From: Bacteroidota bacterium
GTDB lineage: Bacteria; Bacteroidota; Bacteroidia; Flavobacteriales; Schleiferiaceae
Assembly: GCA_003023665.1 (NCBI GenBank)
Contig: PXYR01000035.1
Location: 1-6,353, forward strand
Length of the DNA: 6,353 nucleotides
Direction of reading: 5' to 3'
Part shown: piece after piece, positions 1-5,735 of the stretch
Layout of the letters: each line of letters begins with the position of its first letter
Position numbering within the stretch: position 1 is the first letter of the stretch
Made by a program: the position numbers and the translations under genes
Notes under the pieces: generated by a model
What the model saw: the letters and a program-made list of their open reading frames with translations, nothing else
Databases searched by the model: none
What the model was told of the DNA's origin: nothing

Positions 1-779
1 CCCATGGCTTCATCCATGCTGTGGTAGTGCAATGCAGCGACGGCCACATGAGCAGGAGGTAGGGGGTCCAAGGCCACCCGAATCTTGGTCGTAATACCTA
101 GCGTGCCCTCCGAACCGCACATCACCTGCAAGAGTGCATCGGCATCATTGCCAATTAAATCAATCGCATACCCCGTATTTCTTCGGTGAATGCTCGCATC
201 CGGGAAATGAGTTTCTAGGTTTTGCGAAGTCCAGGCATCTTGCCATTGCGTCATCCAATCCTCTACTTCCGAAGGAATTTCACGCACGCCGTCGGACCTA
301 ATATCGCCCATGGCACGTAACGCGCCATCGGCGGTGACCAGCTCAAGACCAAGCAATTTCTCACGAGTAGTCCCGTATGAAATAGAGGTGGAGCCCGAGC
401 TGTTATTGCCCACCATGCCGCCCATCATACAGCGGTTAGAGGTGGAGGTGTTGGGGCCAAAAAACAGTCCGTGTTCCTTGAGATGGTGGTTGAGTTCGTC
501 TCGAACGACACCTGGCTGAACCTCTACCCAACGTTCTTCGACATTGACCTGGAGAATGGCGTTCATGTGCCTACCGGTATCTAGTACGGTGCCATCGCCA
601 ACCACTTGGCCCGCGAGGGAGGTTCCTGCGGCGCGTGGGATCAGCCGCTTGCCAGATTTAACTAATTCGATTACCTGTTCTGCGGAGGCAGGAAAAGCAA
701 CGGCCTGTGGTGTTTCCTGGTAGATGGAAGCATCCTGCGCATAGGTGCGCTTAAGTAATTCTTTACTTGGCTTTGTCAT
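1..779 (-). CDS. FAD-binding oxidoreductase, D-lactate/2-hydroxyacid dehydrogenase-like (N-terminal part, cut by window edge)
   Basis: Translated by hand from the minus strand: 259 codons from ATG at 779, open to position 1, so the C-terminus is missing. The visible part is the FAD-binding PCMH-type fold: PRAAGTSLAGQ (residues 48-58) and NTSTSNRCMMGGMVGNNSSG (110-129) are the FAD pyrophosphate-binding loops, and CGSEGTLGIT (221-230) is the conserved glycine-rich segment of glycolate oxidase GlcD and D-lactate dehydrogenase relatives. From memory, Bacteroidota proteins with this N-terminus are long (over 900 residues) and carry a C-terminal Fe-S domain, feeding electrons from a 2-hydroxyacid to the respiratory chain; that half would lie left of the window. 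The ATG overlaps the upstream stop as ATGA, and an in-frame TGA lies about 20 nt upstream, leaving only a TTG 12 nt upstream as alternative start. The gene is much richer in GC than its neighbours. Family is sure; the substrate is not. Confidence 0.9.
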   Translation of the reverse strand, partial: MTKPSKELLKRTYAQDASIYQETPQAVAFPASAEQVIELVKSGKRLIPRAAGTSLAGQVVGDGTVLDTGRHMNAILQVNVEERWVEVQPGVVRDELNHHLKEHGLFFGPNTSTSNRCMMGGMVGNNSSGSTSISYGTTREKLLGLELVTADGALRAMGDIRSDGVREIPSEVEDWMTQWQDAWTSQNLETHFPDASIHRRNTGYAIDLIGNDADALLQVMCGSEGTLGITTKIRVALDPLPPAHVAVAALHYHSMDEAM

Positions 780-1516
780 GGCTCGCAGCAATCTACAAAT
801 TCAATTTCTTGAAACAGAGGTAAAAATAATTCATTATAAGTCTGCTCTTCCTCATGTACTTGAATTCCTTGAATAGCCTCATTATACCATCCGTAAGTTA
901 TTATTTCAATGGAAAGTAATTCCTTCCAATTCTCCGCTATGAGCATGTTGTTTGCTTGATCTAATACGCTTTTTGAATCGCCATTTTTAGCCGCCATTTT
1001 TATTACGAGTCCTTGAAAGATTTCTATCAAGTGTTTATCTGAACCTGTCAGGGCACTAACGTATTGTTCGAGCATGCGGTTTTCATTGTGCCAAGGTAAT
1101 TTTCTAAGTTGCTCAAAATCCGCATCTATTAAAGCACCAAATAACACGGTCGCAAGAACACTTCGGTCATAAAATTCAAGAGTTTCTTTTTTTAAAGCCT
1201 CCTGAAACACTGCACCCACAGGTAGTTCTAATGCTGTTAATTTCTCAGATTTCTCCTCTATTTCATGTAGAAAAAGAAAAAACTTTGATTCTTGTAACTC
1301 CTTGGATTGAGGTTTGAATAAAAGCGGCGTATGCTCAATGTAGCTGAAACTATGAATGCCAAAGAGATCCAAAGCATTTTGTAATTGAACCCTGCTGACC
1401 TCAGTAGAGTCAAAGGTTCCGACCAAAGTACAGCAATCGTCTATCCATTCAAATTTAACTAGCTGGCCGAAAAGGCTACTACCAGACAAAAGCGCAATGA
1501 ACAGCCAACGAATCAT
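776..1516 (-). CDS. Exported protein of unknown function with two vicinal cysteine pairs
   Basis: I do not recognise this 246-residue protein. Residues 1-17 form a signal peptide (MIRWLFIALLSGSSLFG) with probable cleavage before Gln18 and no lipobox cysteine, so the mature protein of about 229 residues should be soluble in the periplasm or outside the cell. It has exactly four cysteines, in two adjacent pairs near the two ends of the mature chain: Cys28-Cys29 (in IDDCCTL) and Cys243-Cys244 (in VDCCEP), each preceded by Asp. The middle, about residues 95-240, looks mainly helical and acidic, with many Glu, Leu and Lys and no obvious repeat. The ATG abuts the upstream dehydrogenase stop (TAAATG) and its own stop overlaps the next gene (ATGA), so it is probably co-translated with both. 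It is AT-rich: three sampled 60-base lines gave 28, 35 and 38 percent GC. Coding status is well supported by length, signal peptide and junctions; function is unknown. Confidence 0.8.
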   Translation of the reverse strand: MIRWLFIALLSGSSLFGQLVKFEWIDDCCTLVGTFDSTEVSRVQLQNALDLFGIHSFSYIEHTPLLFKPQSKELQESKFFLFLHEIEEKSEKLTALELPVGAVFQEALKKETLEFYDRSVLATVLFGALIDADFEQLRKLPWHNENRMLEQYVSALTGSDKHLIEIFQGLVIKMAAKNGDSKSVLDQANNMLIAENWKELLSIEIITYGWYNEAIQGIQVHEEEQTYNELFLPLFQEIEFVDCCEP

Positions 1517-2713
1517 TTACACCATAAAATTATCCGTGAGTTGGCCTTCGCCCAGTTCAGCGTTGCCGGAATTTAGGTGGCGCAGCAGCGGACAAGGTCT
1601 GTATCTGTCATCACCGTAATGCTTGTGACAACGATTTAAGGTTTCTAGCACTTGGTCCCATCCCATTTCACGCCCCCATTGGATAGGTCCTTTAGGATAA
1701 TTCACGCCCTTAGTCATTGCAAGATCTACATTTTCTGGAGAGGCAATTCCCTGCCAAACGGCATCTAACGCTTCGTTAATAATGAGGCATAAGATTCTCT
1801 CAACAATTTTTTCACCCAACATAGGGTCTATTTCGGCTTCATTTTGTGCTTCCGCGGCCGCATTCATCCCTGAAGCATAATTATAAAAGCCACGGCCTGT
1901 TTTACGACCAAGCAACCCAGCTTCTTTTAGGCGTTTTTGGGTAATGGACGGACGGAAACGCGGGTCGTAAAAGAATTGGCCCCAAACGGTTTCCGTAACA
2001 GTATAATTCACATCGTGACCGATCAAATCTGTCAGTTCGAAAGGCCCCATTCTAAAGCCAATACTTTTTACTGCTGCATCAATCTCCGCAACGCTTGCCA
2101 CACCCTCTTCGTAAAGTTTGATGGCCTCGCTGTAGAACGGACGGGCCACCTTGTTGACTATAAATCCTGGGGTGTCTTTGGCTAAAACAGGTACTTTACC
2201 CCAGCTAGCCATTAAAGCCTCCATGGTGTCCGCGAAATCATCATTACTCTGAATTCCTGGCACAATTTCTACAAGAGGCATCAACGGTGCTGGGTTGAAA
2301 AAATGCAATCCCCCAAATCGTTGGGGATGTCTTAATTCACTTGATAGTGCGGCAATACTCAAACTTGAAGTATTTGTACATAACCACGAATCTTCAGCTA
2401 TTAAGGCTTCTGCTTCAGCGTAAAGCGCCTTCTTGACTTCAAGATTTTCAATAACTGCCTCTATAACTATATCGGCACCCTTAATTGCACTAATATCCTT
2501 TGACCACTTCATTAGAGCTAGCGTAGATGCTCTTTCATCGTCACTCATTCTTCCTTTTTCTACTAGTCGAGAAAATATTTTTTCAATGGAAGATTTACTG
2601 CGGTCAATAGCTCCTGGAAAGCTGTCATAATACACTACTTGGCAACTATTCTGTGCCGCAACTTGTCCAATACCGGTGCCCATAGCTCCGGCTCCTAAAA
2701 CAGCTACTTTCAT
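1517..2713 (-). CDS. paaH: 3-hydroxyacyl-CoA dehydrogenase, PaaH/FadB-like
   Basis: A 398-residue NAD-dependent enzyme oxidising 3-hydroxyacyl-CoA to 3-ketoacyl-CoA in the cytoplasm. The Rossmann motif GAGAMGTGIG is at residues 7-16, with Asp30 ending the second strand, as expected for NAD rather than NADP. The catalytic dyad of the family is present: His137 in GLHFFNP and Glu149 in LVEIV. A first C-terminal 3HCDH domain spans about 178-280 (starting KDTPGFIVNK, ending GRKTGRGFYNY) and a second about 300-382 (YPKGPIQWGREMG, then RPCPLL). This two-domain layout matches PaaH, the 3-hydroxyadipyl-CoA dehydrogenase of phenylacetate degradation, but E. coli PaaH is about 475 residues and the linker between the C-terminal domains is much shorter here. 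A GTG at 2740 would add nine residues, but ATG at 2713 has a good AAAGGAG site 6 nt upstream and gives the usual N-terminus. It follows the PaaG-like gene by 1 nt. The exact substrate is inferred from that neighbour. Confidence 0.92.
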   Translation of the reverse strand: MKVAVLGAGAMGTGIGQVAAQNSCQVVYYDSFPGAIDRSKSSIEKIFSRLVEKGRMSDDERASTLALMKWSKDISAIKGADIVIEAVIENLEVKKALYAEAEALIAEDSWLCTNTSSLSIAALSSELRHPQRFGGLHFFNPAPLMPLVEIVPGIQSNDDFADTMEALMASWGKVPVLAKDTPGFIVNKVARPFYSEAIKLYEEGVASVAEIDAAVKSIGFRMGPFELTDLIGHDVNYTVTETVWGQFFYDPRFRPSITQKRLKEAGLLGRKTGRGFYNYASGMNAAAEAQNEAEIDPMLGEKIVERILCLIINEALDAVWQGIASPENVDLAMTKGVNYPKGPIQWGREMGWDQVLETLNRCHKHYGDDRYRPCPLLRHLNSGNAELGEGQLTDNFMV

Positions 2714-2714
2714 C

Positions 2715-3485
2715 TTATTCTCCTTTGAATTCAGGCGCACGCTTCTCTAAGAATGCTTGCACACCTTCATTAAAATCATATGTTTTTCCAGCACGAACTT
2801 GAAGGGTTTCTTCAAGGTCTAACTGTTCTTGTAGATCATTGACGTAAGATTTATTGAGCGCAGCTTTTGTTAATGCTAAGCCTTTTGTGGGCATTTGGGC
2901 CATTTTAAGTGCTAAGGCATGTACTTTGCTTGGGTAGTCTTCTTCGCTAAAAACCTGATATATCATTCCCATCTGCAGCGCTTGATGTGCAGGAACTTTA
3001 TCCCCAGTCATCATTAATGCACTTGCCCTTTGAAATCCAATTAATCTAGGTAATGTAAAGGTTCCGCCACTATCTGGAATTAAGCCAATCTTGCTAAACG
3101 CTTGGATAAAGCTTGCTTTTTCATGAGCCACCACAATATCACAAGCTAAGGCTATGTTGGCTCCTGCCCCTGCTGCAACACCGTTAACAGCAGCTATTAC
3201 TGGCTTAGCTAATTTTCGAATTGCCAGAATTATAGGGTTGTAATGTTCACTGACTATCGTGCTGAGATCAGGCCCCTTGGCATCCATAGCTTCAGATAAA
3301 TCTTGGCCCGCACAAAACGCTTTCCCATTTCCGGTAATCAAAACACAGCGTATTTGTGCATCTTGGGCTGCCTCTTTTAAGGCGCTTTGTACACCTAAAG
3401 CGAGCTCTCGATTAAATGAATTGAATTTATCTGGTCGATCAAAAGTGATGGTTAAAACACCATCTGCGATGTTGGTTTGTAACAT
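2715..3485 (-). CDS. paaG: Enoyl-CoA hydratase/isomerase, PaaG-like
   Basis: A 256-residue crotonase-fold enzyme. It tracks E. coli PaaG (2-(1,2-epoxy-1,2-dihydrophenyl)acetyl-CoA isomerase) closely over its whole length as I remember that sequence: RPDKFNSFN at 18-26, FCAGQDL at 57-63, KPVIAAVNGVAAGAGA at 94-109, AFSKIGLIPDSGGT at 129-142, GMIYQV at 173-178, and GVQAFLEKRAPEFKG near the end. The two glycine/alanine-rich segments form the CoA oxyanion hole. Asp138 in IPDSGG sits at the position of the PaaG catalytic aspartate, whereas classical enoyl-CoA hydratases have Glu there; this favours an isomerase over a plain hydratase. A TTG at 3506 would add seven residues (MEVNLRS), but ATG at 3485 is preferred: it matches the family N-terminus and has GGAGGT 13 nt upstream. 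The 3' end (FKGE) encodes the ribosome binding site of the dehydrogenase that follows 1 nt later. It could instead serve as an isomerase in unsaturated fatty acid oxidation. Confidence 0.92.
   Translation of the reverse strand: MLQTNIADGVLTITFDRPDKFNSFNRELALGVQSALKEAAQDAQIRCVLITGNGKAFCAGQDLSEAMDAKGPDLSTIVSEHYNPIILAIRKLAKPVIAAVNGVAAGAGANIALACDIVVAHEKASFIQAFSKIGLIPDSGGTFTLPRLIGFQRASALMMTGDKVPAHQALQMGMIYQVFSEEDYPSKVHALALKMAQMPTKGLALTKAALNKSYVNDLQEQLDLEETLQVRAGKTYDFNEGVQAFLEKRAPEFKGE
2720..2726 (-). promoter_or_regulatory. Shine-Dalgarno site of the 3-hydroxyacyl-CoA dehydrogenase
   Basis: Minus-strand AAAGGAG, 6 nt before the ATG at 2713 and lying inside the last codons of the PaaG-like gene. 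It decides the start against the upstream GTG at 2740 and suggests that ribosomes ending the PaaG-like gene re-initiate here. It is the clearest ribosome binding site in the window. Confidence 0.7.
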
Positions 3486-3498
3486 GCTTCTAAGGTTT

Positions 3499-3504
3499 AC
3501 CTCC
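3499..3504 (-). promoter_or_regulatory. Possible Shine-Dalgarno site of the PaaG-like gene
   Basis: Minus-strand GGAGGT, 13 nt upstream of the ATG at 3485. The spacing is longer than ideal. The motif directly follows, and partly overlaps, the alternative TTG start at 3506, so it cannot serve that start; this argues for the ATG. Confidence 0.45.
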
Positions 3505-3551
3505 AAGGTAATGCACCTTTCCTAATTCGTCAACCCAAAATCAAGGCAGTT

Positions 3552-4550
3552 TTACAAGACAATTGAACGCATCATGGCCTCCATTTCAAGTACAACATTC
3601 CGCTTTTTAGCAGTGGGGCCATACAGAACACTTTCTACGGTTAAAATCCGATTGTTTTTTTCGTCATAGATGGTGTAGGATAGAAATGGACCGCCCATGA
3701 AATCGTTTTCCATCCTCCATAAACCCCGCGTTTCAAGAGCAAACATTCCACTGATTTCCGTAGTCTCTGTAAATGGTGGAATAAGTAATTCCGTTTCCAT
3801 ATAAGAGTCTTCATGGGTACCCTCAAAGTATTTCTTTCCAATACTGTCCCGGTGTGCAATAATGTCGTCCATACTTACCATGCCTTCCGTCATTGGTCGC
3901 TCGCTTACCATGATGTATTGGATAGTTTTCACCGTTTTTGTTGCAAAAATCTTAAGGTTTTCTTTATCCAGAGTAGGGTCAAATCCTTTATGAAGCAACA
4001 TCTTTTTGATGCCAATCTTTTTTAAGTTCTCGTGGGTGTATGCATAAGCACTTTTTCTAAGCCGACTTTGAATTACGGACATATCGTGCTCCTTAAATGC
4101 ATTAATCACTTGCTTGGCACTGCCTTTAATTTCTTCAACGAGTTCCTTTTCACTTTGGGCGGTCATCCTGACAATTCGTTGCGGACGTGCCCACAAGTCC
4201 TTTTGCATTTTTACAAAAGAGGTATCACTTTTTTCAACCCACATGATGCTCTTGGTCTTTTGTAAAATCCTGTTCACCTCTTTGGGTTCCACGCGCGAAG
4301 CGTCAAAATAGGCTTCTGATTGAGGAAGGCCCTCCTGATCCGCCAAATACAATTCTCTAAATGCTTCACCTGCTGGGCCAATCCAAAGTTCATCAGGCAT
4401 TACCAAAAGCAATTCACTGTGCGTTCCACTTGAAGGAGGTAAAATCCTTGTATCTTTTTTGGTGCCATCGGGGTTTGTTTCCGGGGCGCTACATCCTAAA
4501 AGCAGGAAGAGAAATAAAAAAGAGCAACTTTGAAAGAGTCTAAGTATCAT
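3552..4550 (-). CDS. DUF4837 family lipoprotein
   Basis: A 332-residue protein of the DUF4837 family, whose function is unknown. The N-terminus (MILRLFQSCSFLFLFLLLGC) is a lipoprotein signal peptide with lipobox LLGC and lipidated Cys20, so the mature protein should be anchored in a membrane on the periplasmic side or carried to the outer membrane. Family hallmarks I recognise are SGTHSELLLVMPDELW with GPAGEAFRELY just after (about 41-68), the segment GLWRMENDFMGGPFLSY (276-292) and the C-terminal YGPTAKKRNVVLEMEAMMRS (310-329). The length is normal for the family. A TTG at 4559 would add three residues; the ATG at 4550 is preferred. No strong Shine-Dalgarno sequence precedes it. It lies 63 nt after the serine hydrolase and 66 nt before the PaaG-like gene. 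I recall DUF4837 genes lying beside MltD-type transglycosylase genes in other Bacteroidota, which would suggest an envelope role, but nothing in the sequence shows an activity. Confidence 0.9.
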   Translation of the reverse strand: MILRLFQSCSFLFLFLLLGCSAPETNPDGTKKDTRILPPSSGTHSELLLVMPDELWIGPAGEAFRELYLADQEGLPQSEAYFDASRVEPKEVNRILQKTKSIMWVEKSDTSFVKMQKDLWARPQRIVRMTAQSEKELVEEIKGSAKQVINAFKEHDMSVIQSRLRKSAYAYTHENLKKIGIKKMLLHKGFDPTLDKENLKIFATKTVKTIQYIMVSERPMTEGMVSMDDIIAHRDSIGKKYFEGTHEDSYMETELLIPPFTETTEISGMFALETRGLWRMENDFMGGPFLSYTIYDEKNNRILTVESVLYGPTAKKRNVVLEMEAMMRSIVL

Positions 4551-4613
4551 GAAAATCAATTATTGTTAGGAGAAATCGTCAAAAAACAGACCAATTAGAT
4601 AATATGTTCAAAA

Positions 4614-5735
4614 TCACTCGGGTATGATTGTATTGATAATGTTCCACATATCAACGTGCATTTGAAGGGCACTATTCGTTCCACTAGCGGCTTCTCCCAT
4701 CCTTACAATCACTAGACCTTTACTTGGCACAATATCTATGATTTGTCCATTTTTACCTAGCGCAGCGTAAAGGTCCGATGGACCATTTGGCAGTATAGAA
4801 GTATTGAAACTTGCGGGTAATCCTGGATAAATGACAGAGTTCTGACCGTTTAGCCACCATAAATATCCGTAGGAGGGGTTAAGGCTTTGAGAACTGGTGA
4901 TCTGCTGCTGAAAATAATTTTGATCATGGAGTAATGTATCCGAACTCCATACTCCGTTATTTAGCATGAGTAAACCAAATCGAGCCATATCTCTGGCGTT
5001 GCTCCAATAGACATTATTATATCCTTGACTCAACCATTGACCGCTCATGCCAATATGATTTTCAACTTTGGAATCGGTATACTGATTGAAACTTGTCCCA
5101 GTTGCATTGACAACTATATTTTCAAGTAGTGTGTAGGCTGCATTATGATAGAACCATTGAGTCCCTGGATTAGATTTAAAATTTAAACAAGTGTCTAGGG
5201 TGCAATCTAGATTGGACACTAAATAGTTTAAACCAGTAGTCATTGTTAGGTGGTGATGAATTTTTACTTCCTCTTCTTGCGCTAAAGTCATGTTTGACCA
5301 ACCCGTTCCTAAAAAATCTGCACTAGGATCATTGATGTTTAAATAGCCTTCTTCTTGTGCTTTTCCAATAAGGAAAGAAGTAATGGTTTTTCCGGCAGAT
5401 GCCCAATACCACAAGGAACTTGAGTTAAACGCGCTGCCGCTAATCGCTTGTCCAAAATATTCTTCAATGACCATTTTACCGTCCTTTAAAACAATAAATG
5501 CTTTGGTATTTGAAGAATCTAAATAGTCAATCAGCGTTGATATTTCACCTGAATTCCAGCCAAGATTCTCTGCAGAGGTATCGGCCCATATATTCCCGGA
5601 TATAGGAGGGAAGTACATTCCGTTGGCTGGCGGCGGCTCCGGTGCTTTTTCCTTGCAAGCCGCCAAAAAAAGGAACAAGAAGAGATACTTAGAATACATA
5701 ACCGAAAGATAGCATTCTTTAAAACTTAAGGGCAT
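4614..5735 (-). CDS. Serine hydrolase lipoprotein, beta-lactamase/class C (PF00144-like)
   Basis: Penicillin-recognising-fold serine hydrolase. In the 373-residue form from ATG 5735, the nucleophile motif SxxK is Ser113-Ala-Gly-Lys116, the second motif YxN is Tyr196-His-Asn198, and the ALGKNGQ segment (325-331) before the last strand (IIDIVPSKGLVIVRMG) stands where class C enzymes have KTG or HxG. Cys178 and Cys183 (CTLDTC) form a CX4C pair that may be a disulfide loop. The signal peptide ends FLAAC, giving a lipobox with Cys27, followed by a Pro-rich stretch, so it is a lipid-anchored envelope enzyme. Two starts are possible: ATG 5735 touches the upstream stop (TAAATG); ATG 5699 gives 361 residues and a more ordinary lipoprotein leader (MYSKYLFLFLFLAAC). 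Neither has a clear Shine-Dalgarno site. Relatives include esterases, D-amino-acid amidases and peptidoglycan peptidases; the substrate cannot be read from sequence, and antibiotic resistance should not be assumed. Confidence 0.88.
   Translation of the reverse strand: MPLSFKECYLSVMYSKYLFLFLFLAACKEKAPEPPPANGMYFPPISGNIWADTSAENLGWNSGEISTLIDYLDSSNTKAFIVLKDGKMVIEEYFGQAISGSAFNSSSLWYWASAGKTITSFLIGKAQEEGYLNINDPSADFLGTGWSNMTLAQEEEVKIHHHLTMTTGLNYLVSNLDCTLDTCLNFKSNPGTQWFYHNAAYTLLENIVVNATGTSFNQYTDSKVENHIGMSGQWLSQGYNNVYWSNARDMARFGLLMLNNGVWSSDTLLHDQNYFQQQITSSQSLNPSYGYLWWLNGQNSVIYPGLPASFNTSILPNGPSDLYAALGKNGQIIDIVPSKGLVIVRMGEAASGTNSALQMHVDMWNIINTIIPE

Noticed and set aside
310..519. Plus-strand open frame of 69 codons
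   Set aside because: It is antisense to the FAD-binding loops of the flavoprotein gene in a GC-rich stretch where long chance frames are expected.
1937..2185. Plus-strand open frame of 82 codons
   Set aside because: It lies fully antisense to the dehydrogenase gene, whose motifs and catalytic residues are intact there, and it shows no recognisable protein features.
3503..3533. Bacteroidota-type promoter, minus strand TTG-N20-TACCTTGG upstream of the PaaG-like gene
   Set aside because: The spacing fits the TTG-N17-23-TAnnTTTG consensus, but the -7 box has a mismatch and overlaps the GGAGGT site, so the transcript would start inside or after the Shine-Dalgarno. Without transcript data I would not annotate it.
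3813..4543. Several plus-strand open frames of 60-77 codons and a short alternative minus-strand frame at 3641-3859
   Set aside because: All overlap the DUF4837 gene, which is confidently coding over its full length; they have no signal peptide, motif or ribosome binding site.
4551..4613. Possible terminator or promoter in the gap between the serine hydrolase and DUF4837 genes
   Set aside because: The gap has a short T run on the transcribed strand sense but no stable hairpin before it, and no acceptable TAnnTTTG box at the right distance from a TTG.
5665..5671. Run of seven A (T on the coding strand) in the signal peptide of the serine hydrolase, as a possible phase-variation tract
   Set aside because: Runs of seven T arise easily when coding Phe-Leu stretches in AT-rich genomes; there is no sign of length variation or a broken frame here.
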